Shown: positions 16,954 to 24,132 of the stretch, in pieces
Position numbering within the stretch: the first letter of the stretch is position 1
Layout of the letters: each line of letters begins with the position of its first letter
NCBI RefSeq assembly: GCF_014836935.1
Contig: NZ_JACSPW010000003.1
Span: forward strand, 62,001 to 126,000
DNA length: 64,000 nucleotides
From: Solibacillus merdavium
Lineage (GTDB): Bacteria > Bacillota > Bacilli > Bacillales_A > Planococcaceae
Direction of reading: 5' to 3'
Program-made: the position numbers and the translations under genes
Notes under the pieces: generated by a model
What the model saw: only the letters and a program-made list of their open reading frames with translations
Told to the model about the DNA's origin: nothing
The model's database searches: none

Positions 16954-18351
16954 TTAAGTTTGAACTGCTTCGGGTTTTGAAATGGGTTGAGGCACATCGT
17001 ATTGTTGCTCCACTATGGCATAACGTTCCCATTTTCGACTGCGCCAACGGAAAATCATTACAACGGCACGAATCCACTCATCACAGGCAATCGCAAGCCA
17101 TACACCGACAAGTCCTAAATCCAGTACGAATACAAAGAAATAGCCTAGCGATAAACCAATCACGATCATGGAAATAAATCCTACTCGAACTGGAAAAGAA
17201 GCATCACCTGAAGCACGTAAAGAGTTAATAATAGTAATATTTATTGAGCGTCCCGTTTCCAATAAGACACTTAATAGTAAGACACTCGCCCCAATACGGA
17301 CAATTTCTTCATTATCTGTAAAGATACGCATGAGAGGTTCTCTAAAAACTGTGATAATTGCTACCATTGCCAAAGTAAAAATTAGCGCAGATTTGACACT
17401 AAACCAAACATTTTTATAGGCAAGATCTTTTTCACCTGCTCCTACAGAACGTCCAACGATAATGGCCGTTCCCATACCAATCGCTAATGCAAAAAGATAT
17501 GTGAACATAGAAATATTGACGGCATATTGACGCGCAGACAACGCCTCTGCACCTAAAAAAGTCACAAAAAAGAGAAGGACTATTTGGTTCGTTTGATAAA
17601 GAACCTGCTCAAGGGCTGATGGAATACCGATTTTTAATATTTTCGAAATATAGTTCTTGGACAGACGATAGTAGTCAGCCAGTTCAATGCGGACTTCCAA
17701 TGCCTGATATAAAAGCCAGAAAAATACGATTGCTGCTAATACACGACTGATAACTGAAGAAATAGCCGCACCTTCTACACCAAGCCCTGGTATACCAAAT
17801 TTACCGAAAATCAAAATATAGTTTAAAATTACGTGCACTACATTCATTCCAAGAGAGACATACATCGTTTGCTTTGTCCAGCCTTGAACACGAATGACGG
17901 ACGACATGGAAGTAATTAATGCTTGAACAAATATAAAGCCCCCAACAATTACTAAATAGTTTTGTGCAGCTTCCAATACTGCACCTTGTAAATTCATCAT
18001 TTTCATAATTGCATCTGAAAATAATAAAAACAATCCACTTATTATAAACCCAACAATTAAATTAAGTGATACAGATAAAGCGGCAATTTTCGATGCCTCT
18101 GCTAGTAAGCGGGAGCCTAAATATTGAGAAACGACAATGGAAGCACCCGTACCGATTACACCTAATAAAAGGATGGCAATTTGAATATATTGATTAGCTG
18201 TTCCTACTCCGGCTACTGCATCATCAGATACGGCACTTAACATGAACGTATCTGCCAAACCCATGAGCATAAATAGAAACAACTCTAAAAATAATGGCCA
18301 AGTTAACTTGAATAAACTTAATTCTTTTGTATTATGAGACAAAAACTTCAC
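16954..18351 (-). CDS. MATE family efflux transporter
   Basis: A 465-residue membrane protein with twelve hydrophobic helices in two similar halves, the MATE fold. It opens with a Pro-rich first helix (FKLTWPLFLELFLFMLMGLADTF region) and has GTGASIVVSQYLG (62-75) and the related GTAIIVGRSVGAG in the second half. MATE proteins expel cationic drugs or metabolites using Na or H gradients; the substrate cannot be told here. It is single-gene, ending at a terminator shared with the convergent gene at 16388. The ribosome site before the ATG is GAAAGAGTG. Confidence 0.9.
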   Translation of the reverse strand: MKFLSHNTKELSLFKLTWPLFLELFLFMLMGLADTFMLSAVSDDAVAGVGTANQYIQIAILLLGVIGTGASIVVSQYLGSRLLAEASKIAALSVSLNLIVGFIISGLFLLFSDAIMKMMNLQGAVLEAAQNYLVIVGGFIFVQALITSMSSVIRVQGWTKQTMYVSLGMNVVHVILNYILIFGKFGIPGLGVEGAAISSVISRVLAAIVFFWLLYQALEVRIELADYYRLSKNYISKILKIGIPSALEQVLYQTNQIVLLFFVTFLGAEALSARQYAVNISMFTYLFALAIGMGTAIIVGRSVGAGEKDLAYKNVWFSVKSALIFTLAMVAIITVFREPLMRIFTDNEEIVRIGASVLLLSVLLETGRSINITIINSLRASGDASFPVRVGFISMIVIGLSLGYFFVFVLDLGLVGVWLAIACDEWIRAVVMIFRWRSRKWERYAIVEQQYDVPQPISKPEAVQT

Positions 18352-18769
18352 TCTTTCATTTAGATTATCAAAACAAAAAATATCTTAGCACAAAAGAATT
18401 AGGTAAGGTAGTTAGAATAGCTAGATTAATATAGTGATATTGGTAAATTTTTATGTTTTTTTAAATAGTAAAGGAAAATTATAGAAGAACTATGGTGTTT
18501 CGAGATTGAAAATATTAAATCGAGCAAATATGGACGGGATTAAATTGTGTCTATTTTTTTACAAAAAAATAAAAATTACAGTTGGATATTAAAAAATTGA
18601 TTTTTTCAGTTATTCGTAATAATTAGTCGACAAAAATCGACTCCTTGTCATCGAATTGTAATGTCTGTGGTGCTGGGGTGTCATCTAACTGAAACAATAC
18701 ACGGTTATGCTAGTAAAGTTGATTCAAAAAGATTATTCACGACAATCATCTGGAGGGAAAAATTCAAGT
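18352..18769. other. Divergent regulatory region of MATE and YocH-like genes
   Basis: About 415 bp, very AT-rich, with a small hairpin AGTCGA/TCGACT at 18626-18643 and the WalR-like box at 18646-18662. I see no further gene. A c-di-AMP riboswitch was considered and not supported. Confidence 0.4.
18646..18662 (+). promoter_or_regulatory. Possible WalR box
   Basis: TGTCAT-CGAAT-TGTAAT matches the WalR consensus TGTWAH-N5-TGTWAH with one mismatch. It lies 108 bp upstream of a YocH-like gene; yocH belongs to the WalR regulon in B. subtilis. One short match could be chance. Confidence 0.35.
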
Positions 18770-19342
18770 ATGATCAAAAAAGTATTAGCATTATTTGCGG
18801 TTATGGTCGCAAGTACATTTATTTTTGTTGGAACGTCACAGGCTGCTACACATACAATTAAAAAAGGCGAGAATTTAACAGTACTTGCTAAGAAATATGA
18901 TACATCGGTGAAGGAGCTCATGAAGCTTAACGATTTAAAGACAACTAAAATTCAAATAAAGCAAGTCATTAAACTACCTAGCCATATTCAAAATAAAGCT
19001 GCTGTAAAAAAGAACACTAAAAAATCAGCAACAGATCCATCGAATGTTAAAAAGACGATTAAGATGACAGCTACTGCTTACACAGCAAACTGTAAGGGCT
19101 GTTCAGGTATAACTAAAACAGGATTGAATTTACGTAAAAATCCGAGCTTAAAGGTCATTGCCGTAGATCCAAAAATCATTCCACTCGGTTCTAAAGTTTG
19201 GGTGGAAGGTTATGGAATTGCTGTTGCCGGTGATATTGGCGGGGCAATTAAAGGAAATAAAATCGATCTCTTTATGAATAAGAAAGCTACAGCAAACCAA
19301 TGGGGTCGTAAACAAGTCACAGTAAAAGTTTTAAAATCATAA
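18770..19342 (+). CDS. YocH-like LysM and 3D-domain cell-wall protein
   Basis: 190 residues from the ATG at 18770, preceded by TGGAGGG; an upstream in-frame ATG lacks a site and would spoil the signal peptide. Signal peptide MIKKVLALFAVMVASTFIF to SQA-A at about residue 25. One LysM domain follows (THTIKKGENLTVLAKKY, 27-70) for peptidoglycan binding, and the last 95 residues are a 3D domain with MTATAYTA, AVDPKIIPLGSKVWVEGYG and a conserved Asp in AGDIGGAIKG and IDLFM. Such proteins remodel or bind wall peptidoglycan. It is monocistronic, with a terminator directly after it. Confidence 0.9.
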   Translation: MIKKVLALFAVMVASTFIFVGTSQAATHTIKKGENLTVLAKKYDTSVKELMKLNDLKTTKIQIKQVIKLPSHIQNKAAVKKNTKKSATDPSNVKKTIKMTATAYTANCKGCSGITKTGLNLRKNPSLKVIAVDPKIIPLGSKVWVEGYGIAVAGDIGGAIKGNKIDLFMNKKATANQWGRKQVTVKVLKS

Positions 19343-19347
19343 ATTGA

Positions 19348-19382
19348 AACCTATTGCGAAAATACCGCAATAGGTTTTTTTT
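19348..19382 (+). terminator. Terminator of YocH-like gene
   Basis: Stem AACCTATTGCG/CGCAATAGGTT followed by eight T. Confidence 0.9.
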
Positions 19383-19428
19383 GAACTATAATAAAAAGTA
19401 TGTTTTTATTGAAAGGAATGGGCAATGA

Positions 19429-19599
19429 ATGTTTTATTATGAAACGACTTGCCGGTATTGCCGCAATCCATATAAATTAGTGGAAGGTAGTAAAAAATAC
19501 CAGCAATTTAAAAAGAATCGCCAAATGAAGGTTTCCTGCGATGATTGTGAACGACGTATTGAAGCAGATTCAAGAAAGTATTTATTTAACCGGGATTAA
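19429..19599 (+). CDS. ylaI: YlaI-like small zinc-ribbon protein (DUF2197)
   Basis: 56 residues with two zinc knuckles, CRYC near residue 8 and CDDC near 37 (ETTCRYCRNPY and KVSCDDCERRIEAD). Layout and length match the DUF2197/YlaI family, whose role is unknown. AAGGAA lies 10 bp before the ATG. It begins a small cluster of Cys-rich genes with 19682 and 20067. The last 59 bp overlap a second possible frame at 19541. Confidence 0.72.
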   Translation: MFYYETTCRYCRNPYKLVEGSKKYQQFKKNRQMKVSCDDCERRIEADSRKYLFNRD

Positions 19600-19669
19600 T
19601 TTGGAAACAAAAGATGAGGAATCAAATTACGGGCGAGTGGTCGATGGCCGTATTGAAAAGGTGATGTAA
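19541..19669 (+). CDS. Possible 42-residue gene overlapping ylaI
   Basis: ATG at 19541 with GAAGG 9 bp upstream opens a 42-residue frame that overlaps the ylaI 3' end in another register and continues 70 bp past its stop. The translation begins MIVNDVLKQIQESIYLTGIN and ends GRVVDGRIEKVM, soluble and non-repetitive, which looks more coding than random. It stops 12 bp before the next gene. No family is recognised. A shorter form could start at TTG 19601. Confidence 0.4.
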   Translation: MIVNDVLKQIQESIYLTGINLETKDEESNYGRVVDGRIEKVM

Positions 19670-19681
19670 GGAGTTGTTCAA

Positions 19682-20014
19682 ATGGAGGCTAAGAAGGTTG
19701 AGGTTAATTGCAGCAGTTGTCATGAACCGCTAACTATTGATTTTGCGACTGATAATTTTTCTTCCGAAATTCAAATATTTAATGGCAAGAAACAACAGAA
19801 GCGAACATATTTAAAAGAGTGTCCACATTGCGAGACAATTAATTATGTAATGAGTGATAAAAAAGAGGAATGGGGGAAACGTAAAGGACCGAATATTAAA
19901 TTATTCTTATTTTCCGGGATATTCAGCTGTTTCGGAATTGTTGTGTTAGTCTTACTCTTTATGTATTTTGCCTTTAAAGGTTTTGGTTTTGTCTTCGATT
20001 GGTTATTTAGTTAA
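19682..20014 (+). CDS. Zinc-ribbon membrane protein
   Basis: 110 residues. A treble-clef or ribbon domain with CSSC (residues 10-13) and CPHC (about 48-51) is followed by a polar linker and one strong hydrophobic helix (about 73-105, LFLFSGIFSCFGIVVLVLLF). Probably membrane-anchored with the zinc ribbon in the cytoplasm. AAGGAG precedes the ATG. It sits in the small Cys-rich cluster after ylaI. The function is unknown. Confidence 0.7.
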   Translation: MEAKKVEVNCSSCHEPLTIDFATDNFSSEIQIFNGKKQQKRTYLKECPHCETINYVMSDKKEEWGKRKGPNIKLFLFSGIFSCFGIVVLVLLFMYFAFKGFGFVFDWLFS

Positions 20015-20066
20015 AGGCAAAATGATACTTTCATGCTATAATAAAGAGCTTGTGGAGGTGTAAATA

Positions 20067-20276
20067 ATGTCAAAAAAATGGACAATCCATTCAATTCGTG
20101 AATACGTAGAAAAGAATACAGATACAAAATTATTATCAACAGAATTCCAAGGATTTTCACAAAAACTAGATTTTCAATGCGCTTGCGGGAATACATTCCA
20201 AAAGCCTTGGAAAAAGTTCAAAGAAAACAAACAGCAAAAATGCGAAGTATGCCAGCCACCAAAAGAATCTCGATAA
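20067..20276 (+). CDS. Small zinc-binding protein
   Basis: 69 residues: an N-terminal helix (KKWTIHSIREYVEKN) and a zinc site made of CACG (about 38-41) and CEVC (about 60-63). The arrangement resembles the treble-clef zinc domains that prefix phage HNH proteins, but no nuclease part follows. GGAGGTG precedes the ATG. The role is unknown; it may bind nucleic acid (inference from the fold only). Confidence 0.7.
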   Translation: MSKKWTIHSIREYVEKNTDTKLLSTEFQGFSQKLDFQCACGNTFQKPWKKFKENKQQKCEVCQPPKESR

Positions 20277-20292
20277 TAAAATAAAACAATGT

Positions 20293-20328
20293 AAAAAATG
20301 CCGTCTATAATAAAAATTATAGGCGGCT
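20293..20328. terminator. Bidirectional terminator
   Basis: Arms GCCGtCTATAAT / ATTATAGgCGGC with an A tract on the left, serving the MFS gene on the minus strand and the zinc-protein gene on the plus strand. Confidence 0.8.
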
Positions 20329-20341
20329 TTACTAATAAATA

Positions 20342-21655
20342 TTAAATTACTTTGTTACTCGTTGCTACTTCCGTTTCAACTACTACATGATTTGTTTTTA
20401 ATTCAGGGTGCGCCATTTCAATAATAGAACGGCGTAATAGGATTAAAACAATTGCGATTAAAATCGTTCCGCTGAATAGTAATATATATTGCGCTGGAAT
20501 GATGTCATATAATATACCAAAACCAAGTGTCCCAATTGGCATAGCGGCAGTAGCCATCATCTCGATAATGCCAAATACACGTCCTCGGTATTCCTCATCA
20601 ATTGAAGTTTGCATAATAACACCAATTGGAGTGTTTGTAATTACCCCCAGTGAACCAAACAAAAACATAATGATGAAATAATAGATGAAATTCATCATAG
20701 TCGAAAACTGAATAATAAGTGGTAATGCAGCTGCAATAACAACAACTGATGATGCAAATGTAGAGCGTTTTACAACTAGTAAAGGAAATTTAACATTTGA
20801 ACGGGATGCAAAATAGATTGATGTAACCAGTACGCCTACTGCCGCGCCAGCTTCTGTCAGCCCAATCAATTTTGGATCTAAATGCAGGATTGTTAATAAA
20901 ATGAAATCTCCACCAACATTAATCGCAGTGAAAAATAAATTTAGCAAAAGTGCTGTCCATAAAATTGCTTTAATAATCGGTTTTTTGTTTACATATCGGA
21001 AGCCTGATTTAAAGCTTTCCAACATTGATTCTTTTGGTAATTCTTCTGTCGTCATACTATCTTTTTTATAAAGGGTAAAATTCATTGTCGATTCTAATAT
21101 AAGTGTAATAATAGCAGCACTAATAAAGATAATTAAAAACATTTCCATTGAAACAAAACCGAATAATACGCCACCTAAAATCGGACCACTAATGCCGGAA
21201 ATTGAGTAGGATAACTGGTTAAAGCTCATCGCCTTTTGAAGTCTAGCCTCATCCACTAAATTGGCAATTGATGCTGAAAATGAAACACTTGAAAATGTTA
21301 GGAAAATCCCGTTAAAGACAGTCGTAATATAAATGGCCATTAATGATAATCCGAATTCATGTGTGTAAAGCAACAAAGCACTTATCGTCAAAATGACACC
21401 AGCCTGACCACCTAAAACGAGCCATTTTCTAGGCAAACGATCTCCAATAACGCCTGCAACCGGTGCTAAAATGATACGTGGTAAATAACTTAAAACAATT
21501 GTCGTAGCAAAGCTTAATGAAGATCCAGTTACCGATAATATATACATACTAATACCAAAGCTATAAACATGTCCTCCTAATGAACCAATCATTTTACTAA
21601 TTAAAAAAGTGTATAAATTATAGGTTGCTTTTTTTAATTTTAATTGCTCCGTCAT
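20342..21655 (-). CDS. MFS efflux transporter (MFS_3/EntS-like)
   Basis: 437 residues from the ATG at 21655 (AAAGGGGTTTT upstream); an in-frame extension to 21718 covers the operator and is not used. About twelve hydrophobic helices, with GVIGDRLPRKWLVLGG (loop 2-3 motif A) and a large central cytoplasmic loop (TTEELPKESMLESFKSGF). This layout is that of drug, macrolide or siderophore exporters of the MFS_3 group. It is divergent from an XRE-TPR regulator across a region with three palindromic operators, so it is very likely that regulator's target. The substrate is unknown. Confidence 0.9.
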   Translation of the reverse strand: MTEQLKLKKATYNLYTFLISKMIGSLGGHVYSFGISMYILSVTGSSLSFATTIVLSYLPRIILAPVAGVIGDRLPRKWLVLGGQAGVILTISALLLYTHEFGLSLMAIYITTVFNGIFLTFSSVSFSASIANLVDEARLQKAMSFNQLSYSISGISGPILGGVLFGFVSMEMFLIIFISAAIITLILESTMNFTLYKKDSMTTEELPKESMLESFKSGFRYVNKKPIIKAILWTALLLNLFFTAINVGGDFILLTILHLDPKLIGLTEAGAAVGVLVTSIYFASRSNVKFPLLVVKRSTFASSVVVIAAALPLIIQFSTMMNFIYYFIIMFLFGSLGVITNTPIGVIMQTSIDEEYRGRVFGIIEMMATAAMPIGTLGFGILYDIIPAQYILLFSGTILIAIVLILLRRSIIEMAHPELKTNHVVVETEVATSNKVI

Positions 21656-21670
21656 TTTCAAAACCCCTTT

Positions 21671-21687
21671 GTTTAATTTTATTAAAC
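21671..21687. promoter_or_regulatory. Operator-like palindrome 1
   Basis: GTTTAAT-TTT-ATTAAAC, a perfect 7-bp-arm palindrome 16 bp before the MFS start. Confidence 0.6.
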
Positions 21688-21725
21688 TTATTATATGAAA
21701 TAGATTTTCTTTTTGCAATACAAAA

Positions 21726-21742
21726 GTTTAATTTAATTTAAA
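21726..21742. promoter_or_regulatory. Operator-like palindrome 2
   Basis: GTTTAATTTAATTTAAA, the same 17-bp pattern with imperfect right arm, 55 bp from site 1. Confidence 0.5.
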
Positions 21743-21778
21743 AATATAAAAATAATTTTTTGATTATATATTGAATTT

Positions 21779-21795
21779 GTTTAATTTTATTTAAA
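21779..21795. promoter_or_regulatory. Operator-like palindrome 3
   Basis: GTTTAATTTTATTTAAA, 53 bp from site 2 and 54 bp before the XRE gene. Confidence 0.5.
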
Positions 21796-21848
21796 TTATT
21801 TTCATTTTGTTATGGGGTTTGTTAAAATGTATTATATGAGGTGAGATT

Positions 21849-23093
21849 GTGTTAAATATTGGAGCAAAAATTAAAGAACTTCGAAAAGAGCAGAAAATGA
21901 CACTTGCACAAGTAGCGGGGGACCGAATTACAAAAGGGATGCTAAGCTTAATTGAAAACGGGAAAGCCCAGCCATCAATGGAAAGTCTACAACATATTGC
22001 TAAGCAGCTAAATATTGATGTGTCAGAGCTAATGCAAACAGAGGATCATCACCAAATTAAAAAACTTTACCGGGAAGTTGAAAAAAAACGCTTAGCGCTT
22101 TCTAAATTTTATGGTGAGAAGAACTTTAATGAAAAAGTAATCGAATTACATGATACAATTTTGCCATTTGTTGAAAATGGGAGTTTAAAGGGGACTACCT
22201 TTGAGGAAGTTCGTATTTATGATGCTTATTTATCATTGCGCTACTATGCAAAAATGGATTTATCTGTAAAGCCTTTTGTGAAATTAGTCAAGATGTATGA
22301 ACAGGTACATGCTTATTCCAAAATTTTAAGTACATTTGACCGAATGGCAGTTATTCAGTTTTTGGAAAGGAATTATACGGAAGCGCTTAACTATTTATTT
22401 GAAGGGGAAAAGTATATTGAAAAATATGGGGATTTAATTGATGACCTTGAAAAATTGGACCTGTATTACAATATAACGGTCGTTTCTGCGGCGATAAATG
22501 ATGATGAGCAAGTAGAGCGTTATATAGAAACTGCGTTTACTCTCTCAAAGGAGAAAAAATTATTTTACAGACTAAATGAATTTTACCGCTTTTTATTTTT
22601 AATCCACTGTTCGAAAGAGGAAGGAGAAAAAGCATTTTATTATTTGAAAAAGATGCGTGCCTTTGTCGAGATCATGGAAGAGCCGGCTGAAACTGTGATG
22701 GAGCAGATTCTTACACTTTCCTATACAAACCAAATTGAAAAGGATTATGAAAAAACAATTGCTACTCGATATGAACGGATCGACATTCCTGGTGGGATTT
22801 TTACAAATATTTTCTTTAATGGGGAATATGCATATGCTTACTACATGCTTGGGCGTTATGAAGATGCATTAACTCATTTAAAAGACATTGAAATTTCAAG
22901 TAATAATCAGCATCCTATCGATTTGGCAATCATGTATCGCGCCTTTGCAGTGCGTGCGCTGTGCCAATTTATGCTGGGTGACAAGGAAAACGCAAAACGT
23001 GATGTTTTATATGCAACGGATGGTGTAAAGGATTTTAAAATAACGAAAGAAATTCAATTTATACTTGATGCACATAAAAAAATAATGGAATAG
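21849..23093 (+). CDS. XRE-family regulator with TPR sensor domain
   Basis: 414 residues. An N-terminal XRE helix-turn-helix (about 5-60: KIKELRKEQKMTLAQVAG, MLSLIENGKAQPSMESL) is followed by about 340 residues of helical TPR-like repeats, the layout of PlcR/Rgg-type regulators that sense small peptides or ligands. The start is GTG with GAGGTGAG about 5 bp upstream. It is divergent from the MFS exporter; the three shared palindromes suggest it controls both genes. No peptide-precursor gene was found next to it. A terminator follows at 23094-23138. Confidence 0.9.
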   Translation: MLNIGAKIKELRKEQKMTLAQVAGDRITKGMLSLIENGKAQPSMESLQHIAKQLNIDVSELMQTEDHHQIKKLYREVEKKRLALSKFYGEKNFNEKVIELHDTILPFVENGSLKGTTFEEVRIYDAYLSLRYYAKMDLSVKPFVKLVKMYEQVHAYSKILSTFDRMAVIQFLERNYTEALNYLFEGEKYIEKYGDLIDDLEKLDLYYNITVVSAAINDDEQVERYIETAFTLSKEKKLFYRLNEFYRFLFLIHCSKEEGEKAFYYLKKMRAFVEIMEEPAETVMEQILTLSYTNQIEKDYEKTIATRYERIDIPGGIFTNIFFNGEYAYAYYMLGRYEDALTHLKDIEISSNNQHPIDLAIMYRAFAVRALCQFMLGDKENAKRDVLYATDGVKDFKITKEIQFILDAHKKIME

Positions 23094-23138
23094 AAAAGGG
23101 GGCTACCGGAAAGTCAAAACGGACAGGCCCCCTTTTTT
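23094..23138. terminator. Bidirectional terminator
   Basis: AAAAGGGGGC pairs with GCCCCCTTTT; the 23-base loop includes a weaker CCGGA/ACGGA region. It serves the XRE gene and the convergent peptidase gene. Confidence 0.75.
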
Positions 23139-23150
23139 AGTTTTCACCTC

Positions 23151-23762
23151 TTAATATGTCTCTAGCTTTGCTATACATTGCTCATTAACAAAATGTAAAT
23201 TTTCATGATCTTCAAGTGGATAGGTTGGTGTAGTGGAGTTCTTTAATGACCATTTATCAAAATATTTTTTTCGGGTTGAATCATTGTGATGCGGGCATAG
23301 CGCACCTTTTAAAATGCCCAAGCCTTCAAAATAGCCATATTCACTTTCTGATATTTCAGTATAGCAATGTTCGAACCAGCACATTGCACCTGCACTTATA
23401 CCAGTAAGGATAACTCCTTGTTCGTAAGCCTTCTTTAATACCTCATCAAAGCCGGTTTTTCGCCACACATCCAGCATGTATTTTGTATTGCCGCCTCCTA
23501 CATAGATAATATCCAGAGAATTCACCACTTCCTGAATTGTTGCGAGCTCAAAATCCGGTATCGCTAAATGTGAAGGGTGCTCACATTTAAAGGCATTATA
23601 AAATTTACCGATGTAACTTTGTGCATCATTACTTGCCGTTGCGACAAATGCGATTCTGAGTGGGGATGCTTTTCGCTTTATTTTAAGTATGTATTGATCG
23701 ATGAAAGCACCCTCCATTTCGGAAAATCCTCCACCAGAAATGGCTATAATATGCCGCTCCAT
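23151..23762 (-). CDS. Peptidase E-like (S51 family) hydrolase
   Basis: 203 residues from ATG 23762, giving MERHIIAISGGGFSE, the usual S51 N-terminus; an upstream ATG at 23804 adds 14 residues and has no better ribosome site. Signature segments are IIYVGGGNTKYM, the nucleophile Ser in GISAGAMCW and PHHND near 150. Family members are aspartyl dipeptidases or cyanophycinase-like enzymes; the residues of the catalytic core are present. The C-terminal region has no extra domain. It is a single gene upstream of the 21-bp array. Confidence 0.85.
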   Translation of the reverse strand: MERHIIAISGGGFSEMEGAFIDQYILKIKRKASPLRIAFVATASNDAQSYIGKFYNAFKCEHPSHLAIPDFELATIQEVVNSLDIIYVGGGNTKYMLDVWRKTGFDEVLKKAYEQGVILTGISAGAMCWFEHCYTEISESEYGYFEGLGILKGALCPHHNDSTRKKYFDKWSLKNSTTPTYPLEDHENLHFVNEQCIAKLETY

Positions 23763-23837
23763 ATATGCACCAAACCTTTCTAAAATAAGTGATATTGTAA
23801 TCATCTAATCCAATCCATGTACTATCAGCTGCTGAAA

Positions 23838-24012
23838 AGTTCTAATATCCGGTCGAATCTTCTAATATATTAAAAAAAGTGCTAATATACTTTCAGTTTT
23901 CTAATATACTTGTCCGATGTGCTAATAAACTGCTGAAATATTCAAATATCACCCGGAAATGTGCTAATATCCAGACCGAAGTTTCTAATATCAGAGCTAA
24001 ATATTCTAATAA
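23838..24012. repeat. Degenerate tandem array, nine units of about 21 bp
   Basis: The box CTAATAT (variants CTAATAA, CAAATAT) begins at 23842, 23862, 23882, 23901, 23922, 23943, 23964, 23985 and 24006, giving spacings of 20, 20, 19 and then five of 21. The bases between boxes vary. The array ends about 120 bp before the HelD-type gene. Read through, it encodes a heptad pattern (SNI plus four residues), which explains a 63-codon frame here that I do not accept as a gene. Confidence 0.75.
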
Positions 24013-24132
24013 AATCTCGCAACCACAGTTAAGTGCAGAAATCTTTTGGAATTCTAAACCCTCCACTTAGACACCAGCCAGAAATATGTTGATATACTAA
24101 ATGGCACTGTGTGAATAATGGGGGTATTGCTA

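Noticed and set aside
18400-18769. c-di-AMP riboswitch before the YocH-like gene
   Set aside because: The conserved cores of the ydaO motif could not be found.
23838-24012. CRISPR array
   Set aside because: Boxes are only 7-9 bp, the period is 19-21 bp, the repeats are degenerate and no cas genes are present.
23879-24070. 63-codon frame through the 21-bp array
   Set aside because: Its heptad pattern is explained fully by the 21-bp repeat, it has no ribosome site, and other units outside the frame continue the array.
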